Under the pieces are notes generated by a model that was given only the letters and a program-made list of their open reading frames with translations, was not told the DNA's origin and ran no database searches. 64,000 nt of DNA from Skermanella aerolata KACC 11604. GTDB taxonomy: Bacteria > Pseudomonadota > Alphaproteobacteria > Azospirillales > Azospirillaceae. The stretch covers positions 228,477 to 292,476 of the forward strand of contig NZ_AVFK01000006.1 in NCBI RefSeq assembly GCF_000936425.1, read 5' to 3'. Each line of letters starts with the position of its first letter. Positions within the stretch are counted from its first letter, which is position 1. This document shows, piece by piece, positions 1 through 8,148 of the stretch. Position numbers and translations under genes: made by a program.

Positions 1-1565
1 CCCGCCATCTCCGCGATCCTGCCGATCCAGGCGGCGGTATCTATCGGCGCATCGCCGTCGGCGCGCCGCTCGGCCGCTGCCATCTCGACGAGGCGTTCCG
101 GCGCGCCCTTGACATAGATCCGGCCCCCGCCATTGGGGACACGGTGCAGCGTCGCCATGAACTTGTGCTCGGATTCGAATGGAATCACGTCCATGCGGGG
201 ATATTCCCGCCGGGTAGCCGATTGATCCAGTCCCGCCTTCAGCGCCAGCGCCAGCAGAGCGCCGTCGGTCGGAGCGCCCTCCACGTGCCAGACGCCGTCC
301 TGGCTGGTCAGGCCGGCATCGTTGCACAGCAGGGCGGCGCGGGCGATCTCCAGCAATGCCGGATCGGCGGCAGGGTCCGTGACCGGCGCACCGTCCCTGG
401 CGAAGGCGCCTTCCGGTTCGTAGCCGGTGCCATCGACGCCATAGGCCGCCTCCGCCGTCGCTACCCGGCGTACCGTCAGCTCGTTGCGGGTCAGGGTGCC
501 GGTCTTGTCGGAGCAGATGACGCTGACCGAACCCAGCGTCTCGACGGCTGGCAGCCGGCGGATGATCGCGTTGCGGCGCGCCATGCGGGTGACGCCGATC
601 GCCAGCGTGATCGTCATGACGGCGGGCAGGCCTTCCGGGATAGCGGCTACCGCGATGCCGACGGCCGCCATGAACATGTCGGTCATGGGAAGGCCGCGCA
701 GCCAGACGCCGACCGCGAAGGCGAGCGCCGCGAGCACCAGGATGGCGGCGGTCAGCCAGCGGCCGAACACCGCCATCTGCGCCAGCAGCGGCGTCGCCAG
801 CGTCTCGACGCCGGCGATCATGGTGCTGATCCGGCCGATCTCGGTGGCGTCGCCCGTGGCGACCACCACGCCGGTCCCCTGCCCCATCGTCACCAGCGTC
901 CCGGACCAGGCTGAGGACGTCCGGTCGCCGAGCGCCGCGTCCGGCTCTACCGGCTCGACCGACTTCTGGACCGGCACCGATTCGCCGGTCAGCGCCGATT
1001 CCTCGACCTGGAGGTTCCGCGACGATATCAGGCGGAGGTCGGCCGGGACGCGGTCGCCGGACGCCAGATGCACCAGATCTCCCGGCACCAGCTCTTCCGC
1101 CGGGATGGTCAGGCGTTTGCCGTCGCGAACGGCGCTGGCGTTGAGCGACAGCATGCTCCGGATGGCGTTCAGCGCCTGTTCCGCCTTGCCTTCCTGGATG
1201 AAGCCGATCGCCGCGTTGATCGCCACGACGCCGACGATGACGGCGGCATCGACGATTTCGCCCAGCAGGGCGCTGACCGCGGCCGCGGCGATCAGCACGA
1301 GGATCAGGATGTTGTTGAATTGGGCCGCGAACCGCCACAGCGCGCTCCGGCCGGCCGGGGGCGTCAGCCGGTTCGGGCCGTGCCGTGCTAGCCGCCTTGC
1401 CGCTTCCTCCGCGCTGAGGCCGTTCCGCCCCGTTTCCAGCCGCTTCAGCGCCTCCTCCGCCGCAACGGCGTGCCAGGCCTCGGCGGGCAGGGGCTGATGG
1501 GTTTGGCCTTCTGAAAATCGGGCCTCGTTCAGGGAGGCTTCTTTCGTACTTGAACCGCCGGTCAT
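1..1565 (-). CDS. Cation-transporting P-type ATPase, 3' end cut off by window edge
   Basis: This is the N-terminal part of a P2-type cation pump that couples ATP hydrolysis to ion transport across the inner membrane. Reading from the start at 1565 one sees a cation-ATPase N-terminal segment, paired hydrophobic helices, the TGES actuator motif, a PEGLP motif in helix M4 as in Ca2+-type (P2A) pumps, and the phosphorylation motif DKTGTLT near 495-515, followed by part of the nucleotide-binding domain. About 521 codons are present; the hinge and C-terminal helices lie outside the window. The ATG at 1565 is preceded by an AGGA ribosome-binding site. The cation cannot be assigned; Ca2+ or a monovalent ion is plausible from PEGLP (inference). 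It is divergent from rho. Confidence 0.9.
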   Translation of the reverse strand, partial: MTGGSSTKEASLNEARFSEGQTHQPLPAEAWHAVAAEEALKRLETGRNGLSAEEAARRLARHGPNRLTPPAGRSALWRFAAQFNNILILVLIAAAAVSALLGEIVDAAVIVGVVAINAAIGFIQEGKAEQALNAIRSMLSLNASAVRDGKRLTIPAEELVPGDLVHLASGDRVPADLRLISSRNLQVEESALTGESVPVQKSVEPVEPDAALGDRTSSAWSGTLVTMGQGTGVVVATGDATEIGRISTMIAGVETLATPLLAQMAVFGRWLTAAILVLAALAFAVGVWLRGLPMTDMFMAAVGIAVAAIPEGLPAVMTITLAIGVTRMARRNAIIRRLPAVETLGSVSVICSDKTGTLTRNELTVRRVATAEAAYGVDGTGYEPEGAFARDGAPVTDPAADPALLEIARAALLCNDAGLTSQDGVWHVEGAPTDGALLALALKAGLDQSATRREYPRMDVIPFESEHKFMATLHRVPNGGGRIYVKGAPERLVEMAAAERRADGDAPIDTAAWIGRIAEMA

Positions 1566-1877
1566 GATGTCCTCGTAAGGTCTCGGCTTCTGACTTGGAT
1601 CGGGCCGGAAACGATGCAGGGTGACATCAGGTCGCAGCTTGGACCGGTGCTATCCAGGGATATAGCGCTTTTGTACAGTTCCGGTTTCGTTTGACTTGTC
1701 AATCCGTTTCAGATAACTATCTTGTCGTCAGTAGGCCCGACTCCCAGAGAATCTCCGATCATTCTCAAGTGCCCCACCCTGGGGTGCTTCCAAGGCCGAT
1801 AGCCTCTCCCTCTGCCGCGCAGCCCATCTAACCGCGCCCGGCATGCAACTGCCGCTCCCGTCCCCCACAGGCTCCCG
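1566..1877. other. 312-bp intergenic region, ATPase/rho, with rho leader
   Basis: This divergent spacer holds the promoters of the P-type ATPase (minus) and rho (plus). A TTGACT / 17 bp / TAACTA arrangement at 1691-1719 is a weak candidate rho promoter and would leave a C-rich leader of roughly 150 nt. rho genes are commonly autoregulated through such leaders (known for the family). I see no coding gene here. Confidence 0.5.
1691..1719 (+). promoter_or_regulatory. Possible sigma70-type promoter for rho
   Basis: TTGACT at 1691-1696 is followed after 17 bp by TAACTA at 1714-1719. The -35 element is good, but the -10 element matches the consensus poorly. Position and orientation fit rho. Confidence 0.3.
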
Positions 1878-3134
1878 ATGAACCTCCAAGAGTTGAAATG
1901 TAAGACGCCTGCCGAGCTATTGGCGTTCGCAGAAGAATTACAGATCGAGAACGCCAGTACCCTGCGCAAGCAGGACATGATGTTTGCCATCCTGAAGCAA
2001 CTTGCCGAAAATGACGTTCCGATCTTCGGGGACGGCGTGCTGGAGATCCTTCAGGACGGCTTCGGGTTCCTGCGGTCGCCGGAATCGAACTATCTGCCCG
2101 GCCCTGACGACATCTACGTCAGTCCGAGCCAGGTGCGCCGCTTCGGCCTGCGCACCGGCGACACGGTGGAAGGCCAGATCCGCGCGCCCAAGGATGGCGA
2201 GCGCTATTTCGCGCTGCTCAAGGTCAACACGATCAATTTCGACAGCCCGGACAAGGTCCGGCATCGGATCAACTTCGATAACCTGACGCCGCTCTATCCC
2301 GAAGAGCGCCTCAACATGGAAATCGAAGACCCGACCAAGAAGAACTTCACCGGCCGGATCATCGATCTGGTGGCGCCGCTCGGCAAAGGTCAGCGAGCCC
2401 TGGTCGTGGCTCCGCCGCGTACCGGCAAGACGGTGATGCTTCAGAACATCGCCCACTCGATCGCCCAGAACCATCCGGAAGTCTACCTGATCGTCCTGCT
2501 GATCGATGAGCGGCCGGAAGAAGTGACCGACATGGCCCGCAGCGTGCGCGGCGAAGTCGTCAGTTCCACCTTCGACGAGCCGGCCGCCCGGCACGTTCAG
2601 GTCGCCGAAATGGTGATCGAGAAGGCGAAGCGGCTGGTCGAGCACAAGCGCGACGTGGTCATCCTGCTGGATAGCATCACCCGCCTCGCCCGCGCCTACA
2701 ACACGGTCGTCCCCAGCTCCGGCAAGGTGCTGACCGGCGGTGTCGATGCCAATGCGTTGCAGCGCCCGAAGCGCTTCTTCGGTGCGGCTCGCAACATCGA
2801 GGAAGGCGGCTCGCTGACCATCATCGCGACGGCGCTGATCGATACCGGCTCCCGCATGGACGAAGTGATCTTCGAAGAGTTCAAGGGTACCGGTAACTCG
2901 GAAATCATCCTGGACCGCAAGATCAGCGACAAGCGGACCTTCCCGGCCATCGACATCACCAAGTCGGGCACCCGGAAGGAAGAACTGCTGGTCGACAAGG
3001 CCACGATTTCCAAGATGTGGGTCCTGCGCCGCATCCTGATGCCGATGGGTGTCACTGACTCGGTGGACTTCCTGCTCGACAAGCTGAAGCACACCAAGAG
3101 CAATTCCGAGTTCTTCGACTCGATGAATCAGTAA
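1878..3134 (+). CDS. rho: Transcription termination factor Rho
   Basis: Rho is a hexameric RNA-dependent ATPase/helicase that ends transcription at Rho-dependent terminators. The 418-residue product has the usual full length. It contains the N-terminal Rho helix bundle, the cold-shock-like RNA-binding domain (about residues 50-125, with the DGFGFLR RNP motif), and the RecA-like ATPase domain with P-loop APPRTGKT at residues 178-185 and the LLDSITR Walker B region. The C-terminal part is also well conserved. Start ATG 1878 gives the standard MNLQELK N-terminus. A strong hairpin terminator follows at 3202-3245. In many alphaproteobacteria rho lies beside mnmE near the origin; here about 14 kb separates them. 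Confidence 0.98.
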   Translation: MNLQELKCKTPAELLAFAEELQIENASTLRKQDMMFAILKQLAENDVPIFGDGVLEILQDGFGFLRSPESNYLPGPDDIYVSPSQVRRFGLRTGDTVEGQIRAPKDGERYFALLKVNTINFDSPDKVRHRINFDNLTPLYPEERLNMEIEDPTKKNFTGRIIDLVAPLGKGQRALVVAPPRTGKTVMLQNIAHSIAQNHPEVYLIVLLIDERPEEVTDMARSVRGEVVSSTFDEPAARHVQVAEMVIEKAKRLVEHKRDVVILLDSITRLARAYNTVVPSSGKVLTGGVDANALQRPKRFFGAARNIEEGGSLTIIATALIDTGSRMDEVIFEEFKGTGNSEIILDRKISDKRTFPAIDITKSGTRKEELLVDKATISKMWVLRRILMPMGVTDSVDFLLDKLKHTKSNSEFFDSMNQ

Positions 3135-3153
3135 TATCGAAGGGAACGTGCTT

Positions 3154-3171
3154 GTTGGGCCACGGCCCAAC
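3154..3171. repeat. REP-like 18-bp palindrome, single copy
   Basis: GTTGGGCCACGGCCCAAC is the exact reverse complement of the hairpin at 22743-22760. Both are followed on the plus strand by a similar ATCTTCC flank. This copy lacks the adjacent GTAG tetranucleotide. It lies just after rho. Confidence 0.7.
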
Positions 3172-3201
3172 ATCTTCCTGTCAGATTTCAGCTCGTTCAA
3201 T

Positions 3202-3245
3202 AAAAAACTCCCTCCCCCAGCAATCCCGGGGGAGGGAGTTTTTTT
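3202..3245. terminator. Bidirectional Rho-independent terminator between rho and secB
   Basis: An A-rich/T-rich flanked perfect stem (ACTCCCTCCCCC paired with GGGGGAGGGAGT, loop of about 9 nt) ends in a run of T on both strands. It lies between convergent rho and secB and can serve both. Confidence 0.95.
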
Positions 3246-3265
3246 ATGTCGAACCGGCTTTTGAT

Positions 3266-3742
3266 TTATGCCGTCGCGTTGGTCGGCTGCTGGCCGGCGG
3301 CCTGACGGCGGTACAGGTCGGTGAAGTCGATCGGGTTGATCATCAGCGGCGGATAGCCGCCGTCGCGGGTCGCATCGGCCACGATGGCGCGGGCGAACGG
3401 GAACAGCAGGCGCGGGGCCTCGATCAGCAGGACCGGCTTGATGTGCTCTTCGGCAAGGCCGGTGACGGTGAACAGGCCGGCATAGGACAGCTCCACCAGG
3501 AAGGCGGTGTTCTCGCCGATCTTGGCCTCGCAGCGCATCTCCAGGACCACTTCGTACAGCGTCTCGCCGACCTGCTGGCTGCGGACGTCGACGCCGACCG
3601 AGACCTGCGGGGCCGGCTGGCCGGGCAGCAGGGTCTGCGGCGCGTTGGGGTTCTCGAACGAGAAGTCCTTGACGTACTGGGCGTTGATGACGATCGGCAG
3701 GGCGGTGGGGCGGGTCTGGCCGGCGCCGTTCTGGTCGGACAT
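3266..3742 (-). CDS. secB: Protein-export chaperone SecB
   Basis: SecB is a cytosolic homotetrameric chaperone that keeps preproteins unfolded and hands them to SecA. The 158-residue product has the typical size and the conserved segments of the family: INAQYVKDFSFENPN near residue 20, the central beta-sheet with LYEVVLEM and CEAKIGE, and the C-terminal PPLMINPIDF element followed by a short tail. The ATG at 3742 is preceded by GAGGAG on the minus strand. secB lies downstream of fxsA and a histidine phosphatase, as in many alphaproteobacteria, and ends at the terminator shared with rho. Confidence 0.97.
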   Translation of the reverse strand: MSDQNGAGQTRPTALPIVINAQYVKDFSFENPNAPQTLLPGQPAPQVSVGVDVRSQQVGETLYEVVLEMRCEAKIGENTAFLVELSYAGLFTVTGLAEEHIKPVLLIEAPRLLFPFARAIVADATRDGGYPPLMINPIDFTDLYRRQAAGQQPTNATA

Positions 3743-3864
3743 GGTGATCTCCTCATGCGCGCGCGGGTTTCATCAGGGGGATGCGCGCGGATTGGCGTTG
3801 TGGCTAGCACGGAAGAGCGGCGCACCACAACGGCATGCCCGCCGTCGGGTGCGCCAATTTAGCG

Positions 3865-4425
3865 TCAGGCCGGCTGGGCTTTGGTCAGGCAGACCGAGGA
3901 GCCGCTTTCCGGATCGAATTCGACCACCGCGCAGTTGTCGACCTCGTGCCCGGTCATCGCCCGGATGAAGCCCCAGTGGCTGACGGATGCTACGCGGGTA
4001 TGGTCTTCGAAGCCTCTGGCGATGGCGCGGAACTCGGCCGCGCGCAACGTAACACCGTCCTCGTCGATCTCGGTGTCGGGCCACCAGATCTCCGGGACGT
4101 GGTCGAGCGCCAGATGCGGCCAGCGCTTCTGCAATTCTGACCGGGGCGACCCTATGTCGCAGGTAAAGAACGCGTGCTCGCCCAGTACCGGCTGGACTTC
4201 GATCGGCAGTTCCAGGACCTCGGCGATGATGGAAGCGGTCTGGAGCGCCCGCGAGTAGGGGCTGGCGATCAGCCGGACCAAGCCGCGGCCGGCAAGCAGG
4301 GCTGCGGCGGCAAGGGCCTGGGTGCGGCCCAGGTCGGTCAATCCGGGATCGACGATACCGGGATCGGTGCGGGTCTGGGCGAAGGCGACGTTGAATTCGG
4401 ACTGGCCGTGTCGGATCAGGAACAT
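3865..4425 (-). CDS. Histidine phosphatase family protein
   Basis: This is a 186-residue member of the phosphoglycerate-mutase/histidine phosphatase superfamily, which forms a phosphohistidine intermediate. The catalytic RHG motif is at residues 4-6 (FLIRHGQSEFN). A second catalytic-type segment is VSHWGFIRAM near residue 150, and the SPYSRALQTA region supplies the expected arginine. The substrate cannot be told from sequence. It starts 10 nt after the stop of fxsA and is probably co-transcribed with it. The more distant secB, 122 nt further on, may have its own promoter. Confidence 0.88.
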   Translation of the reverse strand: MFLIRHGQSEFNVAFAQTRTDPGIVDPGLTDLGRTQALAAAALLAGRGLVRLIASPYSRALQTASIIAEVLELPIEVQPVLGEHAFFTCDIGSPRSELQKRWPHLALDHVPEIWWPDTEIDEDGVTLRAAEFRAIARGFEDHTRVASVSHWGFIRAMTGHEVDNCAVVEFDPESGSSVCLTKAQPA

Positions 4426-4435
4426 GGTGGCGGTA

Positions 4436-5023
4436 TTACCGGCTGCTGTGGGGAGGACGCCAGCGGCTGTCGGGCGGTGGCAGGTCGCGCGGTTCGTCCG
4501 TTTGCGCTCCGGATGGCGATCCGGGCGCCGATCCGGGCGGCACTTCGCCGGACGAGGACTTGATCTCGCGGAACTCGCCGTCGATGACGCCGGGCTGGCT
4601 GGGGCGGGATGGGTTGGAAAAGGGCTTGGTCGGATCTACCTCCATTCCATCGACGAAGACCCGCATCTGGCCGCGGCGCTGGAAATGGGTAACGAGTCGC
4701 TTGCGCAGAAAATTCCGGAACGCGGGGATGAAAAGCAGTGCCCCGAACGTATCCGTAACGAAGCCCGGTGTCAGAAGCAGGACGCCGGCGGCGACGAGAC
4801 AGAAGCCGTCGAACACCTCGGCGACCGGCAGTTCGTTCCGCGTCAGGGCTTCACGGGCGCGTTGCGCCGTGGCGAAGCCCTGGGAACGAAGCAATGCGGC
4901 CCCGGCGAAGGTGGTCAGCAGGATAAGCGCAAGGGTTGGCCATACTCCGATGAGGCCGCCGACCTGGATGAAGACGGCGATTTCGATCAATGGCAGGAGG
5001 ATGAGTGCGATGAGGATGTACAT
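4436..5023 (-). CDS. fxsA: FxsA family membrane protein
   Basis: FxsA-family proteins are small cytoplasmic-membrane proteins; E. coli FxsA relieves phage T7 exclusion by F, but the general role is unknown. The 195-residue product opens with a hydrophobic hairpin (ILIALILLPLIEIAVF, then a second helix with TLALILLTTFAGAALLRSQG), the hallmark of the family. A further hydrophobic segment follows around residues 75-100 (LVAAGVLLLTPGFVTD). The tail is hydrophilic, Pro/Ser-rich and probably cytosolic. It is the first gene of the fxsA-phosphatase unit and is divergent from timA. Confidence 0.93.
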   Translation of the reverse strand: MYILIALILLPLIEIAVFIQVGGLIGVWPTLALILLTTFAGAALLRSQGFATAQRAREALTRNELPVAEVFDGFCLVAAGVLLLTPGFVTDTFGALLFIPAFRNFLRKRLVTHFQRRGQMRVFVDGMEVDPTKPFSNPSRPSQPGVIDGEFREIKSSSGEVPPGSAPGSPSGAQTDEPRDLPPPDSRWRPPHSSR

Positions 5024-5185
5024 GCGTGTCCTTGCTCTTTTCCCGGTAACGGCCTATCTACAAAAGGCGAAGTTTGTCGAAACCGGTACGGAATTCGACC
5101 GACACAGTACACATACGCTTTCGATGCGGTACAGTTAATATGCGCCCGGCTGACGTTCCAGGGCGAACCGACCAGGATAGATTCA

Positions 5186-5866
5186 ATGGGCGAGGGGTTT
5201 TATTTCATCGATATCCTGATTTTCGCCATGATCGCGGCCTTTCTCGTGTATCGGCTGCGCGGCGTATTGGGGCGGCGTCACGGTGAGGAGCGCCAGCGAC
5301 CCAACCCGTATACTTCCCGGCCTGGCCAGGAAGCTGGAGACAATGTCGTGACGTTGCCCGACAGGGCGCGCGTACCGGTGGACGTGCCGCCGCCTGCCCC
5401 GGACGAGCCCTACTCGCTGGCGGCGGGTATCGCGCAGATCCAGGCCAACGACCCGACTTTCGACGAGAAGGGCTTCGTTCAGGGCGCCAAGGCGGCGTTC
5501 GGGATGATCGTCACGGCTTTCGCCCAGGGCGATACGCCGACCCTGCGGCCGCTGCTGAGCGACGACGTCTACGACAACTTCGCCGCCGCCATCCGCAGCC
5601 GGCAAAGCTCGGGCGAGACCCTGGAAACGACAGTGACGAACATCCGCGAGGCCGACGTGACCGAGGCGCGGATGGACGGAAGGACGGCCTTCGTAACCGT
5701 CACCTTCATCAGCGAGCAGATCAACGTGACCCGCGACAAGGACGGCACCGTCATCGAAGGCGATCCGGAACAGCCGCTGGAAGTCGTCGATATCTGGACC
5801 TTCGCGCGCAATACCCGTTCGCGCAACCCAAACTGGACGCTGATCGAAACCCGCGTTCCGAGCTGA
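5186..5866 (+). CDS. timA: Tim44/TimA family membrane protein
   Basis: This protein is related to the mitochondrial Tim44 import subunit; bacterial members are inner-membrane-anchored with a cytosolic Tim44-like domain. The start ATG 5186 has an AGGAT site about 8 nt upstream and gives a 226-residue protein. It has one N-terminal membrane helix (IDILIFAMIAAFLVYRL), a Pro-rich charged linker, then the Tim44-like domain from about residue 85 (FDEKGFVQGAKAAFGMIVTAF, ending in WTLIETRVPS). The open frame extends much further upstream, but that stretch overlaps fxsA and is not real. It is divergent from fxsA and followed by mltA, the standard alphaproteobacterial arrangement. Confidence 0.93.
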   Translation: MGEGFYFIDILIFAMIAAFLVYRLRGVLGRRHGEERQRPNPYTSRPGQEAGDNVVTLPDRARVPVDVPPPAPDEPYSLAAGIAQIQANDPTFDEKGFVQGAKAAFGMIVTAFAQGDTPTLRPLLSDDVYDNFAAAIRSRQSSGETLETTVTNIREADVTEARMDGRTAFVTVTFISEQINVTRDKDGTVIEGDPEQPLEVVDIWTFARNTRSRNPNWTLIETRVPS

Positions 5867-5964
5867 TACGGCTCCCCCTGATCGGACCCACCCAATCGGT
5901 TGCGGTCCGCTCTTGCGGAAACCGACACGCCGCTGAACCTGTCCCGACTGAAGCTGATCGCCCA

Positions 5965-7149
5965 ATGCCGACTGGATCGTCCCGGTGGGTCGGCACCGCC
6001 CTTGCGGCGGTGCTGATCGCATTTCTGACCGCCTGCGCGCCCGAAGCTCCCAAGGAACCGGTTCCGCCGAAGCTGACGATCAAGCCGGTCCGGTTCGAGG
6101 ACCTGGAAGGATGGCGCGTCGACACCCAGGCCGGAGCCCTGGACGCCTTCGCCCGCTCCTGCGCCAAGCTGGTCATCCAGCCCAAGGAGCGCGCCCTTGG
6201 CGTCGCCGGCACCGTCGCCGATTGGGTGGCGCCCTGCACCGCCCTGGCCCAGGTCCCGCGCGGCGACGACTCCATCGCCCGCACCTTCTTCGAGACTTGG
6301 TTCCTCCCCTATTCGGCTGCCGACAACGACAAGCCGGAAGGCCTGTTCACCGGCTATTACGAGGCCGAGCTGCGCGGTTCGTCCCGTCCTGCCGGACGTT
6401 ACTCCGTGCCGCTCTATCGTAAGCCGGACGATCTGGTCATGGTCGACCTGGGCGAGTTCCGCGACGCCATGAAGGGCGAGCGGATCGCCGGCCGGGTCAT
6501 CGACGGGCGCCTGCGGCCTTACGAAGACCGCGCGAAGATCGAAGCCGGCGCCCTCAAGGGTCGCGACCTGGAAATGGTCTGGGTCGACGACCCGGTGGAC
6601 GCCTTCTTCCTGCATATCCAGGGTTCCGGCCGCGTCGTCATGGAGGACGGCAGCGAGATGCGGGTCGGCTATGCCGGGCAGAACGGCCACCCCTATGTCG
6701 CGGTTGGCCGTGAACTTATCGCGCGCGGCGCCCTGACGAAGGAAAACGTCTCGATGCAGTCGATCCGGGAATGGCTGCACGCCAATCCCGGCGAGGCCGC
6801 CGGGCTGATGAACAAGAACCCGTCCTTCGTCTTCTTCCGGCCGCTCGACGGCGAGGGGCCGCTGGGTGCCCAGGGCGTCGCCCTGACGCCGGGGCGCAGC
6901 CTGGCGGTCGACCGCTCCTTCGTCCCCTATGGCCTGCCGGTCTGGCTCGACGCCCAGGATCCGCTTGACGGCAACGTGCGCCTGCGGCGGCTGTTGGTGG
7001 CTCAGGATACCGGAGGAGCGATCCGCGGCCCCGTGCGCGGGGACGTCTTCTGGGGCCATGGGAGCGACGCCGAGTTACGGGCCGGCAAGATGAAGAGTCC
7101 GGGACGCTATTTTCTGCTGATCCCCCGGACGGCCGCGCCAGTCGGGTAA
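5965..7149 (+). CDS. mltA: Membrane-bound lytic murein transglycosylase A
   Basis: MltA cleaves the MurNAc-GlcNAc bond of peptidoglycan, forming 1,6-anhydro ends at the outer membrane. The 394-residue product has a lipoprotein signal ending in LTAC (Cys24). The MltA domain follows with FTGYYEAELRGS, and the C-terminal 3D domain contains VAQDTGGAIRG and GDVFWGHG, which carry the conserved aspartates. Length is normal. It lies about 100 nt after timA. In related genomes an Smr gene often follows directly; here lutABC lies in between. Confidence 0.96.
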   Translation: MPTGSSRWVGTALAAVLIAFLTACAPEAPKEPVPPKLTIKPVRFEDLEGWRVDTQAGALDAFARSCAKLVIQPKERALGVAGTVADWVAPCTALAQVPRGDDSIARTFFETWFLPYSAADNDKPEGLFTGYYEAELRGSSRPAGRYSVPLYRKPDDLVMVDLGEFRDAMKGERIAGRVIDGRLRPYEDRAKIEAGALKGRDLEMVWVDDPVDAFFLHIQGSGRVVMEDGSEMRVGYAGQNGHPYVAVGRELIARGALTKENVSMQSIREWLHANPGEAAGLMNKNPSFVFFRPLDGEGPLGAQGVALTPGRSLAVDRSFVPYGLPVWLDAQDPLDGNVRLRRLLVAQDTGGAIRGPVRGDVFWGHGSDAELRAGKMKSPGRYFLLIPRTAAPVG

Positions 7150-7217
7150 GGCGGCGCGGATAAGGCGAATCGGCTGACGCGGATTGCCGCACGGACAGTC
7201 GATGCCTGTTGCCCCCT

Positions 7218-7230
7218 GTGGTATGACCAC
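7218..7230 (+). promoter_or_regulatory. GntR/FadR-type operator upstream of lutABC
   Basis: GTGGTATGACCAC is a perfect inverted repeat (GTGGT-ATG-ACCAC). It matches the TGGT-N3-ACCA operator core known for FadR-subfamily GntR regulators such as LldR. It lies about 80 bp before the lutA start, where a repressor site would be expected. No GntR gene is in the window, so the regulator would act from elsewhere. Confidence 0.6.
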
Positions 7231-7310
7231 CTAATTAGACGGCGCACGGGACGATAACGGCGGGAAAACTGCGCGGCCAGCGCTTCAGGAGCCGCAGGGA
7301 CGGAAGAACA

Positions 7311-8090
7311 ATGGAAAACAAGACCAAGACCCCTCGCGTGGGGCTGTTCGTTACTTGTCTGGTCGATCTGTTTCGACCGACGGTCGGCTTCGCCGCCGTC
7401 AAACTTCTGGAAGCCGCCGGTTGCACGGTGGAAGTGCCGGCCAGCCAGACCTGTTGCGGTCAGCCGGCCTATAACTCGGGCGACAGGGCGGATACCAAGG
7501 ACATCGCCCGCGCCGTGATCAAGGCTTTCGAAGAGTTCGACTACGTAGTGGCCCCGAGCGGATCGTGCGCCGGTATGATCAAGGAACATTACGGCGAACT
7601 GTTCGCCGATGAGCCGGAATGGGCTCAGCGCGCCGCCCATCTGAAGCACCGCACCTATGAGCTGATCTCGTTCCTGGTCGATGTCCTGGGCATCGAGGCG
7701 GTCGATGCCGAATACACCGGCACCATCACTTATCACGACAGCTGTTCGGGTCTGCGCGAGTTGGGCGTGAAGCAGCAGCCGCGCACCCTGCTGCGGTCGG
7801 TCGGGGGATTGACCCTGACCGAGTTGCCCGGCGCGGAGGTCTGCTGCGGCTTCGGCGGCACCTTCTGCATCAAGTACCCGGAAATCTCCAACAAGATGGT
7901 CGGCGAGAAGACCATCGATATCGCCCGCACCGGGGCCGATACGCTGCTGGCCGGCGACATGGGCTGCCTGCTCAACATGGCGGGCAAGCTGAAGCGCGAA
8001 GGGTCCGATATCAAGGTGCGGCACGTCGCCGAGATCCTGGCCGACATGACCCGCGACGTTCCCCCGATCGGAGACACCCGCGGCGCCTGA
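7311..8090 (+). CDS. lutA: L-lactate oxidation Fe-S protein LutA
   Basis: LutA is the CCG-domain subunit of the LutABC complex, which oxidises L-lactate to pyruvate. The 259-residue product carries two CCG domains: the first with TCCGQP at about residues 47-52, the second with CCGFGGTF from residue 178. These Cys-rich motifs bind Fe-S centres. Length is normal. The ATG at 7311 is preceded by an AGGGACGGAAG-type site. It heads the lutABC operon. The related glycolate-oxidase Fe-S subunit is the alternative, but the LutB and LutC neighbours settle it. Confidence 0.95.
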   Translation: MENKTKTPRVGLFVTCLVDLFRPTVGFAAVKLLEAAGCTVEVPASQTCCGQPAYNSGDRADTKDIARAVIKAFEEFDYVVAPSGSCAGMIKEHYGELFADEPEWAQRAAHLKHRTYELISFLVDVLGIEAVDAEYTGTITYHDSCSGLRELGVKQQPRTLLRSVGGLTLTELPGAEVCCGFGGTFCIKYPEISNKMVGEKTIDIARTGADTLLAGDMGCLLNMAGKLKREGSDIKVRHVAEILADMTRDVPPIGDTRGA

Positions 8091-8148
8091 TCGGCGCTAT
8101 AGTCGGATACCGCCTTCAAGCCTGTTAAAGCACCGAGGAACGCCTGAG

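Noticed and set aside
4322..5185. N-terminal extension of the timA open frame
   Set aside because: It lies opposite fxsA and the phosphatase 5' end. The conserved protein starts at 5186 with its membrane helix and ribosome-binding site.
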